Positions 17,517 through 24,025 of a stretch of DNA of 26,451 nt are shown here, one piece after another (positions within the stretch are counted from its first letter, which is position 1; each line of letters starts with the position of its first letter). Location: positions 1 through 26,451 of the forward strand of contig NZ_CAMIHH010000039.1 in assembly GCF_946220915.1 (NCBI RefSeq), given 5' to 3'. Source of the stretch: an uncultured Flavobacterium sp. (GTDB lineage: Bacteria > Bacteroidota > Bacteroidia > Flavobacteriales > Flavobacteriaceae). The position numbers and the translations under genes were made by a program. The notes beneath the pieces are model-generated. The model saw only the letters and a program-made list of their open reading frames with translations. It did no database searches and had not been told where the DNA came from.

Positions 17517-18626
17517 ATGTTAAATATGATACAAAGAGTTGTTTGGGTAGTGGTGTTAATCTCGGGCCTTTTTACGGCAACCGCACAGGACAAGAAGTTC
17601 AACGTGCACACCATAGCATTTTATAATGTTGAAAACCTGTTTGATACGATCAACGACCCAACCATCAATGATGAGGAATGGCTGATGAGCGGAAGACAGA
17701 AATGGACGACAAAAAAGTACAGGAAGAAGCTGGCCAACCTTTCCCGCGTGCTCGCAGAAATTGGCACCGGAGAGAACCGCGAATCGCCTACTATAATCGG
17801 CCTTGGCGAAATCGAGAACCGTGGTGTGCTCGAAGACCTTATAAAACAGCCGGCACTTATTGATAAAGGATATGGCATCGTTCATTTCGATTCTCCCGAC
17901 AAAAGGGGTATCGATGTGGCTTTCCTTTACCAGAAGAAACACTTTAAGCCAACCAGCTATAAAAACATACCGCTCATTATAAGGGATGGCTACATTGCCG
18001 AGGTGGAACAGGATGATGCTACCAAGGAAAGCGGGAATGCCAAAGTAACTGCCGAATATACCGGAAGGATCTTTACACGCGACCAGCTGCTTGTTACCGG
18101 TTTGCTGGATGGCGAAGAGATAAGCTTTATCGTGAACCACTGGCCTTCGCGCTCGGGTGGTGAGAAAAAAAGCTCGCCCAACCGCGAAGCTGCAGCCGCA
18201 CTTAACAAAAAGATAATAGATTCCCTGTACAGGATCAACCCGAACACCAAGCTTATTACCATGGGCGACCTTAATGATGGTCCCTATAATAAGAGCATCA
18301 AAAAAGTGCTTGGCGCAAAAGGCTTAAAAGATGAGGTAAAGCAGGGAGGCCTGTACAACCCGATGGAAGAAATGTCTAACAGGGGCATCGGTACACTGGC
18401 CTATCGCGATGCATGGGACCTTTTTGACCAGATGATCGTTACCGAGCCGCTGATCAAAAAAGATTATTCATCATTCCGTTTATGGAAAGCGGGGGTTTAT
18501 AATAAAACCTTCCTGATGCAGCCTACAGGCCAGTACAAGGGCTACCCGCTGCGCAACTCGAACGGCGAAGTAGGCTTTAGCGACCACTTCCCGGTATACC
18601 TTTACCTTATCAAGGAAATGAAATAA
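17517..18626 (+). CDS. Secreted endonuclease/exonuclease/phosphatase family protein
   Basis: 369 residues. The signal peptide ends near TATAQ (24). EEP-fold motifs are complete: FYNVENLFD (35-43), GLGEIENRG with the metal-binding Glu, DKRGIDVAFLY, VNHWPSRSGG with the catalytic Asn-His region, TMGDLNDGP with the Asp/Asn pair, and SDHFPVYLYL with the terminal catalytic His. The family hydrolyses phosphodiester bonds in nucleic acids, phospholipids or inositol phosphates; the signal peptide places this one in the periplasm or outside. It is divergent from the TonB receptor/DUF5689 pair, suggesting joint use of a phosphodiester nutrient. An alternative ATG lies 9 bp downstream. A terminator follows directly. 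Confidence 0.9.
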   Translation: MLNMIQRVVWVVVLISGLFTATAQDKKFNVHTIAFYNVENLFDTINDPTINDEEWLMSGRQKWTTKKYRKKLANLSRVLAEIGTGENRESPTIIGLGEIENRGVLEDLIKQPALIDKGYGIVHFDSPDKRGIDVAFLYQKKHFKPTSYKNIPLIIRDGYIAEVEQDDATKESGNAKVTAEYTGRIFTRDQLLVTGLLDGEEISFIVNHWPSRSGGEKKSSPNREAAAALNKKIIDSLYRINPNTKLITMGDLNDGPYNKSIKKVLGAKGLKDEVKQGGLYNPMEEMSNRGIGTLAYRDAWDLFDQMIVTEPLIKKDYSSFRLWKAGVYNKTFLMQPTGQYKGYPLRNSNGEVGFSDHFPVYLYLIKEMK

Positions 18627-18633
18627 TAACAGG

Positions 18634-18658
18634 AAGCCAGCGAAAAGCTGGCTTTTTT
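18634..18658 (+). terminator. Intrinsic terminator after the exonuclease/phosphatase gene
   Basis: Stem AAGCCAGC / GCTGGCTT with loop GAAAA, running into six T. It lies 7 bp beyond the stop codon. Confidence 0.9.
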
Positions 18659-18757
18659 ATTTCCTCATCGCCACCACTGTGACAGGTGAATTCCAAAGAC
18701 GAAGGAGAGGGTAAAACAGATTTGCCTGGCAATAACATTTCCTGTTGGCACATATCC

Positions 18758-18788
18758 CATTCCCTTCCAAAAGGAAGAGGATTGGGGT
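18758..18788. repeat. Degenerate REP-like repeat in the 18659-18922 intergenic region
   Basis: CCCTTCCAAAAGGAAGAGGA followed by TTGGGGT resembles the short palindrome plus GGGG(T)G tail of the repeats at 2322-2438 and 22476-22556, with several changes. The rest of the 264 bp interval holds no gene I can support. Confidence 0.45.
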
Positions 18789-18892
18789 AAGTACTTTGCG
18801 GTAGGAGTGAAACCGCTTCCTTAGTTTTTGAAGGCGGTAAGGCCTTTTTCAGCCATAATGACTTTTATCATTCTTTTAAATCAATATCTCCG

Positions 18893-18900
18893 TACCTTAG
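18893..18900 (+). promoter_or_regulatory. Weak -7-like box before the 3-hydroxyanthranilate dioxygenase gene
   Basis: TACCTTAG differs by one base from TAnnTTTG and sits 22 bp before the ATG, a sensible distance for a short leader. There is no convincing -33 element, so it is only a candidate. Confidence 0.3.
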
Positions 18901-18922
18901 TGATAAATTAAATTGATTTGCC

Positions 18923-19456
18923 ATGAGCCTTCTAAAACCCTTCAACCTTAATAAATGGATAAACGATAACCGGCATCTTCTTAAACCCCCTGTTGGCAAC
19001 AAGAACATTTACCCGCTGGCAGATGATTACATAGTGATGGTTGTAGCGGGGCCAAATGCACGAAAGGACTACCATTATAATGAAACAGAGGAACTGTTCT
19101 ACCAACTGGAAGGCAGCATAAAAGTGATCGTACAGCACGAAGGCGAACGCAGGGAAATGGAGCTCCATGCCGGTGACATGTACCTGCACCCCGGCAAAGT
19201 GCCGCACTCGCCTGTGCGTAGTGAAAGCTCCATAGGCCTTGTCATAGAGAGGGTACGTGCCGGAAAAGGCTTTACCGACGGCCTGCTATGGTTTTGTGAT
19301 AACTGCAACAACAAACTACATGAAGTTTATTTTGAGCTGAAAGACATAGAGAAAGATTTCCTTCCGCATTTCCAGCACTTTTATAATTCCGAAAGCCTCA
19401 GGACCTGTGCCAAATGCGGCCACATAATGGAAGCGGATCCAAGATATATTCTATAA
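18923..19456 (+). CDS. nbaC: 3-hydroxyanthranilate 3,4-dioxygenase
   Basis: 177 residues, a single cupin of the bacterial type. It opens the ring of 3-hydroxyanthranilate with O2 to 2-amino-3-carboxymuconate semialdehyde, in tryptophan/kynurenine degradation or the route to quinolinate. Fe(II) ligands H51, E57 and H95 are present (DYHYNETEE, KVPHSPVRS). R47 and R99 stand at the substrate-binding positions, with a Glu at 109 (VIER). The C-terminal rubredoxin-like metal site is intact: C125/C128 (CDNC) and C162/C165 (CAKC). Spacing matches the characterised Cupriavidus enzyme. No other kynurenine-pathway gene is visible beside it. It is followed tail to tail by an alkD-like gene after 8 bp. Also known as HaaO. 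Confidence 0.95.
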   Translation: MSLLKPFNLNKWINDNRHLLKPPVGNKNIYPLADDYIVMVVAGPNARKDYHYNETEELFYQLEGSIKVIVQHEGERREMELHAGDMYLHPGKVPHSPVRSESSIGLVIERVRAGKGFTDGLLWFCDNCNNKLHEVYFELKDIEKDFLPHFQHFYNSESLRTCAKCGHIMEADPRYIL

Positions 19457-19464
19457 GGTCGTTA

Positions 19465-20112
19465 TCAAAGCTCCCGCTTATTGGCCTCGATCTCAATAAA
19501 TTTTGGCAAATAGCTGGGCGTACAGTTTTTGGCTACCATTTCGTCTTTATACAGTCCCAGTTTCTCACCTATTGTAATGCATTGGTTGCGGTAAAGCGTA
19601 TCGAAAACGCCAATCCACCCTGCTGTAAAATTCATGGCCCATTGTACTTCGGGACTTTCGCCTGCAATACTATTTTCAATGGCCTCCATTAGTCCGGCTG
19701 TGTTATTGGGGGGCACCTGCCCTGTCCACCGCAGCCTCGCCTGATGGTACCAGAATATGCGCCGCTTTAGCGGGGCTGGGTCATCCTGCCATGACTGTAC
19801 CTGTGCCGCCAGCTTTTTATCCTTTAACAACTGGTTGGCCATCAGCCAGTCGGCAAGCTGTAGCCTGTCATCGCCGTCATGCCTGTCAATATCCTCAAGA
19901 AGACGGTCTACTGCATCGAAGCCGAGGCTTTTGGCATCAAAAATTAAAATGGCAAGCAGCATCGGATGGAATTTCCCTGTACCCCAAAGCTCCATTCCCA
20001 GCTTATGGTCCTTTTTAATTTCCTTTGCAATCTTCCGGAGGTCGCCCATCCGGGCTGCACCGCTTTCAATATCAAGCAATATGCTTTCCGCTGTTTCAGA
20101 TAATTTCATCAT
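19465..20112 (-). CDS. AlkD-like DNA alkylation repair protein
   Basis: 215 residues from the chosen ATG at 20112 (MMKLSETAES). An in-frame ATG at 20235 would add 41 residues, but those resemble nothing, and the -7 box TATATTTG at 20135-20142 lies inside that extension. The sequence is all-helical with HEAT-like features (GDLRKIAKEIKKDHKLGMELWGTGKFHPMLLAILI, RLQLADWLMANQLL, QWAMNFTAGWIGV), as in the AlkD/AlkC superfamily. These excise alkylated bases such as N3- or N7-alkylpurines. The catalytic Asp and aromatic residues could not be assigned with certainty. The gene diverges from the ALDH7 gene. Confidence 0.75.
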   Translation of the reverse strand: MMKLSETAESILLDIESGAARMGDLRKIAKEIKKDHKLGMELWGTGKFHPMLLAILIFDAKSLGFDAVDRLLEDIDRHDGDDRLQLADWLMANQLLKDKKLAAQVQSWQDDPAPLKRRIFWYHQARLRWTGQVPPNNTAGLMEAIENSIAGESPEVQWAMNFTAGWIGVFDTLYRNQCITIGEKLGLYKDEMVAKNCTPSYLPKFIEIEANKREL

Positions 20113-20134
20113 TGTCAGTGATTTCGTTACAATG

Positions 20135-20142
20135 CAAATATA
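20135..20142 (-). promoter_or_regulatory. -7 promoter box of the alkD-like gene
   Basis: TATATTTG on the minus strand is an exact TAnnTTTG match. The predicted start of transcription leaves about 15-20 nt before the ATG at 20112 and rules out the longer ORF start. No TTTG at -33 is evident. Confidence 0.6.
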
Positions 20143-20234
20143 TAATTTTACCATCCTGCCGCCTGTTATACTTTGCATAATAATTACAACATAAACACTT
20201 AACCGGCTTTCGGGGCAAAAACATAAAAAAGGCA

Positions 20235-20242
20235 TATATTTG
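20235..20242 (+). promoter_or_regulatory. -7 promoter box of the ALDH7 gene
   Basis: TATATTTG is an exact TAnnTTTG match. TTTC at 20208-20211 is a poor -33 candidate with a 23 bp spacer. The box overlaps a TTG codon that opens the longest ORF, which therefore cannot be the true start; the ATG at 20276 lies about 25 nt after the expected transcription start. Confidence 0.6.
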
Positions 20243-20275
20243 CCTAAAATAACATTAAACTACAAAAAAGTTACA

Positions 20276-21823
20276 ATGGCAACACTTACAGATCAGTTCG
20301 GGATACAGGAAGCCCTGGCAAAATTGGGCATCAAAGAACTTAACGAAGGAACATCGACCGGAAGCAGCAGCTTTGCCAACGGTAAAATCATAGAATCGTA
20401 CTCACCGGTAGACGGCACGCTTATCGCGAAAGTTAAAGCCTCTACTGCTGATGATTACCAGGCCGCAATGGCCAAAGCGGAAGAAGCTTTTAAAACATGG
20501 AGGCTGGTACCTGCACCTAAGCGTGGCGAGATCGTACGCCAGATGGGCGACGAGCTTCGCAAGTTCAAAGAGCCGCTTGGGCAGCTGGTATCGTACGAGA
20601 TGGGCAAGAGCCTACAGGAAGGCCTTGGCGAAGTTCAGGAAATGATCGACATATGCGACTTTGCCGTAGGCTTGTCACGCCAGTTGTACGGACTTACCAT
20701 GCACAGCGAAAGGCCAATGCACCGCATGTACGAGCAATGGCACCCGTTTGGCGTGGTAGGCATCATTTCGGCATTCAACTTCCCGGTAGCAGTATGGAGC
20801 TGGAACTCGATGCTTGCATGGGTATGCGGCGATGTATGCATCTGGAAACCAAGTTCAAAAACACCACTTTGTGGCATTGCGTGCCAAAACATAATCAAGA
20901 CCGTACTGGAAAGGAATAATGTGCCGGAAGGTGTTAGCTGCCTTGTGACAGGTAACGAGTCGGGCGACCTTATAAACAATGACAAGCGCATTCCGCTGGT
21001 ATCTTTTACAGGATCTACAAGGATAGGCCGCCACGTGTCGAAAACAGTTGCCGAGCGTTTTGGCAATACCATCCTTGAACTGGGTGGCAACAACGCCATC
21101 ATCGTATCGGAACATGCCGACATCTCCATGGTATTGGTAGGTGCAGTATTCGGCGCGGTAGGTACTGCCGGGCAAAGGTGTACTTCTACAAGGAGGCTTA
21201 TCATCCACGAAAGTGTTTACGACAAAACCGTTGAAGTATTGAAAAGCGCTTACGGCCAGCTGAAAATTGGTAACCCGCTTGACAGCAATAACCACGTTGG
21301 CCCGCTTATCGATAAAGGCGCGGTAAACGATTACCTGAACGCTATCGAGAAAGCGAAGCAGGAAGGCGGAAAGATCATTGTTGAAGGAGGCGTGATGGAA
21401 GGCGAAGGCTACGAAAGCGGCTGCTACGTAAAGCCGTGCATCATTGAGGCGGAGAATCATTTCCACATCGTTCAGGAAGAGACTTTCGCACCGATCCTTT
21501 ACATCATGAAATACAGCACGATCGAACAGGCCATTGAATTGCAGAATGGCGTGCCACAAGGGCTTTCATCCTCAATATTCACCAACAATATGCGCGAGAT
21601 GGAGCTGTTCCTTTCGCAGGCAGGTTCTGACTGTGGCATTGCCAATGTGAACATAGGTACATCTGGCGCAGAGATCGGCGGTGCGTTTGGTGGCGAGAAA
21701 GAAACAGGCGGTGGCCGCGAGAGTGGCTCTGATGCATGGAAGGCCTACATGAGGAGACAGACCAATACTATCAACTATGGTACGCAATTGCCATTGGCAC
21801 AGGGCATCCGTTTCGATTTGTAA
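20276..21823 (+). CDS. ALDH7-family aldehyde dehydrogenase (alpha-aminoadipic semialdehyde dehydrogenase-like)
   Basis: 515 residues from the ATG at 20276. Visible motifs: AFNFPVAVWSWN (166-177), the NAD-binding K191 region, FTGSTRIGR (244-252), general-base E268 in LELGGNN and catalytic C302 in GTAGQRCTSTRR. The segments PAPKRGEIVRQMGDELR and DICDFAVGLSRQL closely resemble antiquitin (ALDH7A1) and Pseudomonas AmaB. That family oxidises L-2-aminoadipate 6-semialdehyde to 2-aminoadipate in lysine breakdown. It is full length and probably functions as a tetramer in the cytoplasm. No other lysine-degradation gene lies next to it, so the physiological substrate is inferred. It forms a single-gene transcript closed by a terminator. 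Confidence 0.92.
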   Translation: MATLTDQFGIQEALAKLGIKELNEGTSTGSSSFANGKIIESYSPVDGTLIAKVKASTADDYQAAMAKAEEAFKTWRLVPAPKRGEIVRQMGDELRKFKEPLGQLVSYEMGKSLQEGLGEVQEMIDICDFAVGLSRQLYGLTMHSERPMHRMYEQWHPFGVVGIISAFNFPVAVWSWNSMLAWVCGDVCIWKPSSKTPLCGIACQNIIKTVLERNNVPEGVSCLVTGNESGDLINNDKRIPLVSFTGSTRIGRHVSKTVAERFGNTILELGGNNAIIVSEHADISMVLVGAVFGAVGTAGQRCTSTRRLIIHESVYDKTVEVLKSAYGQLKIGNPLDSNNHVGPLIDKGAVNDYLNAIEKAKQEGGKIIVEGGVMEGEGYESGCYVKPCIIEAENHFHIVQEETFAPILYIMKYSTIEQAIELQNGVPQGLSSSIFTNNMREMELFLSQAGSDCGIANVNIGTSGAEIGGAFGGEKETGGGRESGSDAWKAYMRRQTNTINYGTQLPLAQGIRFDL

Positions 21824-21849
21824 TTCTTTGAAAGGAAATAAACTAAATG

Positions 21850-21876
21850 GGCTGGCTTTTGTCAGCCTATTTTTTT
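21850..21876 (+). terminator. Intrinsic terminator after the ALDH7 gene
   Basis: GGCTGGC-TTTT-GTCAGCC, a 7 bp stem with one G-T pair, followed by TATTTTTTT. It lies 26 bp past the stop codon. Confidence 0.85.
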
Positions 21877-21985
21877 GCCATTTAAGTCTGTGTAAAAATA
21901 CAGTAATGTTTTATTTCGAAATGAAGAAAGGTTGCCACAAACATTTCTTCTGTTTTACAGGCACACACTGAAACTGCGACTGTGA

Positions 21986-22006
21986 CCTACCTTTCCGGCA
22001 GGCAGG
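21986..22006. repeat. CCTGCCTG-family repeat
   Basis: CCTACCTTTCCGGCAGGCAG followed by G resembles the hairpin repeat at 10152-10173, again followed by CTGAAA. It lies in the gene-free stretch before the attenuator-like leader. Confidence 0.5.
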
Positions 22007-22048
22007 CTGAAAACTGAATTTATTCTAATTCCAAATTACACCCAAAAT

Positions 22049-22078
22049 TTTGCCTGTAAGTAAATTGTACTACATTTG
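22049..22078 (+). promoter_or_regulatory. Consensus Bacteroidota promoter (-33 TTTG, -7 TACATTTG)
   Basis: TTTG at 22049-22052 and TACATTTG at 22071-22078, separated by 18 bp. Both match the TTTG / TAnnTTTG consensus exactly, and the spacing is within the normal range. It is the best promoter in the window. Transcription should begin near 22084, giving an A-rich leader of about 28 nt before an ATG at 22113. Confidence 0.8.
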
Positions 22079-22112
22079 CACCGATATAACTAAAAATAAA
22101 AATCAGATTACC

Positions 22113-22199
22113 ATGCGTTTTACACAATCAACATATGAGCTTAAAAATGCGGGAAGCCTCCCTGCATTATGGCCCGGGTTGTACGTGCCGAATTCTTAG
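22113..22199 (+). CDS. Short leader ORF, 28 codons, inside an attenuator-like structure
   Basis: An ATG follows the consensus promoter after an A-rich, SD-less leader typical of this phylum. The peptide begins MRFTQSTYELKNAG and ends LWPGLYVPNS, with the stop 30 bp before the terminator. There is no signal peptide and no run of a single amino acid that would point to a particular charged tRNA. Its codons overlap two RNA structures: a hairpin at 22147-22167 and the 5' arm of an antiterminator (22171-22182). The setup is that of a regulatory leader peptide rather than a functional protein. I recognise no homologue, and whether it is translated is inference. Confidence 0.5.
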   Translation: MRFTQSTYELKNAGSLPALWPGLYVPNS

Positions 22200-22239
22200 A
22201 CGTAAAAGATCTAATTATACAATATAACAACCCGGGACC
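22147..22239 (+). promoter_or_regulatory. Candidate attenuator: early hairpin plus antiterminator pairing
   Basis: Hairpin 1: ATGCGGGA (22147-22154) pairs with TCCC and GCAT (22159-22167) with a single T bulge and loop AGCC. Antiterminator: CCCGGGTTGT (22173-22182) is perfectly complementary to ACAACCCGGG (22227-22236), extended by GG/CC past one bulged A. This pairing uses the bases that form the left arm of the terminator at 22229-22261, so the two are mutually exclusive. Ribosome position on the leader ORF would then decide which one forms. Confidence 0.55.
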
Positions 22240-22261
22240 CGCAAAGGCTCCGGGTTTTTTT
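22229..22261 (+). terminator. Intrinsic terminator 1, attenuator-type
   Basis: AACCCGG (22229-22235) pairs with CCGGGTT (22250-22256); an inner CC/GG can extend it. Seven T follow immediately. It terminates the short transcript from the promoter at 22049-22078, or allows read-through if the antiterminator forms. Confidence 0.85.
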
Positions 22262-22267
22262 ATGCTG

Positions 22268-22357
22268 ATGAAATACAGTCTGCACAACATACACGATAAT
22301 TCGATGATGGCTTCCGTACAGGACCGCTGTCACGCAGGACCGCATATTCCCTTGTGA
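22268..22357 (+). CDS. Second possible short leader ORF, 29 codons
   Basis: An ATG at 22268 (another at 22262) just after terminator 1 opens a 29-codon frame beginning MKYSLHNIHDNSMM and ending HAGPHIPL, with four His. It overlaps two copies of GGACCG that are complementary to the next terminator's left arm. The stop codon is followed directly by AAAGGAGG (22357-22364), a perfect Shine-Dalgarno sequence that precedes no start codon. There is no separate promoter, so expression needs read-through of terminator 1. The coding call is weak. Confidence 0.25.
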   Translation: MKYSLHNIHDNSMMASVQDRCHAGPHIPL

Positions 22358-22385
22358 AAGGAGGAATACTGCCTTTTCGTAGGTA

Positions 22386-22419
22386 AAGCCCGGTCCCGTT
22401 ATGGTTCCGGGCTTTTTTT
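22386..22419 (+). terminator. Intrinsic terminator 2
   Basis: AAGCCCGG (22386-22393) pairs with CCGGGCTT (22407-22414), followed by seven T. CGGTCC at 22391-22396 in its left arm is complementary to GGACCG at 22321-22326 and again at 22337-22342, so alternative pairing is possible here too. Confidence 0.85.
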
Positions 22420-22475
22420 ATTTCGTTTTCTTTAAAGCTACAGAAGTGCAAAGCGTAATGTCGGCACGTTCCGGC

Positions 22476-22556
22476 TCCCTCTCCTTTGGAGAGGGTTGGG
22501 GTGAGGACCTAATGGGCATAAGTAGCTATTCTCTCTTGAGAGGAGTAGGGGTGTGA
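22476..22556. repeat. Two REP-like repeats upstream of the PcfJ gene
   Basis: CTCCCTCTCCTTTGGAGAGG (22476-22495) continuing GTTGGGGTGAGG, and TTCTCTCTTGAGAGGAGTAG (22529-22548) continuing GGGTGTGA, are two same-orientation relatives of the batC-batD repeat. They fill most of the 215 bp between terminator 2 and the PcfJ start. No -7 consensus was found in this stretch. Confidence 0.65.
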
Positions 22557-22634
22557 TAATTTAAGTATAAAAATCAAAAACAATAAATGACCAAAACATA
22601 ACCAGGCAACCATGTTGCCGCAAAACAAAAGGCA

Positions 22635-23984
22635 ATGGAAACACAAAGCACAGCATTACATACAGCCGCCGCACCGGGCTTCCGGGCAATGGTGGAAAGG
22701 CTGTACGCGGAGCCGCCCGCCCTGCAAGGCTACCAGGGCACACTCGAAAGCGCTATCCGGGTACAGTTTGCCCTTATGGGCCAAACGGAATGGAAACGCG
22801 ATGCCTTCCGTACACTTTTGCTGCACCTGTACGGCAAGAAATGCTACGCCGTGCTGCGTAATCCCGGCTTCATTGAGATCGTCGCTAATATCGCCGCTTT
22901 TGGCAATAAAATAGTACGCCCCATCGAGGAATGGAAAAAAGACAGCCTCACTGCCGAAGGCCAAATGGCATCAATGTTACGGCACTGCTTTGCAAAGTAC
23001 GACGTACCTGAGTTCATGGAATATGCTTTTGCGGGCAACAACCGGATACATATGTATTGTTACATAAAACTGGGGCGTGGCGACCGTGTACAGTCGCTGG
23101 GCATACTTCCGGCAGGCTTTACGGCAAAAATGGCCCACGAATTCCGGAACACCCCAAAGCACTTTACCATAGTGCAGGCCATCCGCCGGGCACAGGCGCT
23201 GGGCTGCGGTGCGACACCTGCAAGGGCAGAAGCAATTGCCTGGGCACATGAACTTGAACATTATCAAAATCCGGTGTTCGCACTGGCAGCAATAGCATTT
23301 GCAGCAAAAGCACAAGCCCGCATTGCATTCAACGAACTCCAGTCGGTACTTCGGTATCTTAACGCTGCGTATGTGGCCGATAATGCGTACAACTTCAAAG
23401 GAAGGACGTGGGCATCGGTAACCATAAGAGCTGCCTTATACCATGCCGAACTTGCAAAACGGCATGCAGCAGAACAATTTAGCGATTGGGAGTTATGCAA
23501 TGTTAAAGACTATGAGGTTGAGAAGGAAAGCGGTATCTTTAGGATAATACAGCTTGGCACTTCGCAGGAATTATATGATGAAGGTGCAGAGCAGTCGCAT
23601 TGTGTAGCTGATTATGCCTACGATTGTACCATAGGGTCATGCGCTATCTTCTCATTGCGGAAGTATGTGCCGGGAGAAGAAGGGCATGATATTCTTGCGA
23701 CGATAGAGGTAGCTGTGGAAACCCGGGAGATCGTTCAGGCAAAAGCTAAATTCAATGGGGAACTTTCGGACGAGGCCTTTAACATAATGAGCGAATGGGC
23801 AAGAGCCGAAAACCTGGCTGATGGCATATGCTATGACGAGTATGTGGCTCCTGAACAGCAATATGAAGGGCCTCAGGATTATGGAAGGCCACATGGGGAA
23901 AATGCAGGCACAAACCCTGAAATGATAAAATGGATTATAGTCGCTATCATAAAATTGATCATACTGATAGCTAAAATGCGGTAA
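22635..23984 (+). CDS. PcfJ-domain protein with C-terminal membrane tail
   Basis: 449 residues. The C-terminal half carries the PcfJ-like core: LGTSQELYDEGAEQSHCVADY with His322-Cys323, CAIFSLR (336-342), ATIEV (355-359) and QAKAKFN (368-374). The N-terminal 290 residues are helical and unrecognised. The last 20 residues (430-449) form a hydrophobic stretch, WIIVAIIKLIILIA, a likely membrane tail. PcfJ proteins were named from conjugative plasmid pCF10 and their biochemical activity is not known. The gene lies 41 bp upstream of rtcB on the same strand, so the two are probably cotranscribed. No promoter of its own was seen; the nearest consensus promoter is the attenuator-like one about 560 bp upstream. 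Confidence 0.75.
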   Translation: METQSTALHTAAAPGFRAMVERLYAEPPALQGYQGTLESAIRVQFALMGQTEWKRDAFRTLLLHLYGKKCYAVLRNPGFIEIVANIAAFGNKIVRPIEEWKKDSLTAEGQMASMLRHCFAKYDVPEFMEYAFAGNNRIHMYCYIKLGRGDRVQSLGILPAGFTAKMAHEFRNTPKHFTIVQAIRRAQALGCGATPARAEAIAWAHELEHYQNPVFALAAIAFAAKAQARIAFNELQSVLRYLNAAYVADNAYNFKGRTWASVTIRAALYHAELAKRHAAEQFSDWELCNVKDYEVEKESGIFRIIQLGTSQELYDEGAEQSHCVADYAYDCTIGSCAIFSLRKYVPGEEGHDILATIEVAVETREIVQAKAKFNGELSDEAFNIMSEWARAENLADGICYDEYVAPEQQYEGPQDYGRPHGENAGTNPEMIKWIIVAIIKLIILIAKMR

Positions 23985-24025
23985 GGCGGTTAATGCTGCC
24001 TTGCCTTCTTTTAAAAATAAAAATT

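Noticed and set aside
20113..20235. N-terminal extension of the alkD-like gene
   Set aside because: It contains the -7 promoter box and resembles no protein; the ATG at 20112 is the better start.
22169..22357. 62-codon plus-strand ORF running through terminator 1
   Set aside because: Its first 31 codons are the leader and terminator hairpin read in another frame; there is no promoter or coding signal for it. Only the last part (from 22268) is kept as a weak separate candidate.
22084..22419. tRNA- or Y-RNA-like gene next to rtcB
   Set aside because: I looked for a cloverleaf with acceptor stem, T-arm motif GTTCGA and anticodon arm. The hairpins are instead terminators and an antiterminator, with no tRNA-like arms.
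23993..24025. Upstream ATG of rtcB adding MLPCLLLKIKI
   Set aside because: The added residues do not fit RtcB, and the ATG at 24026 gives the usual polar N-terminus.
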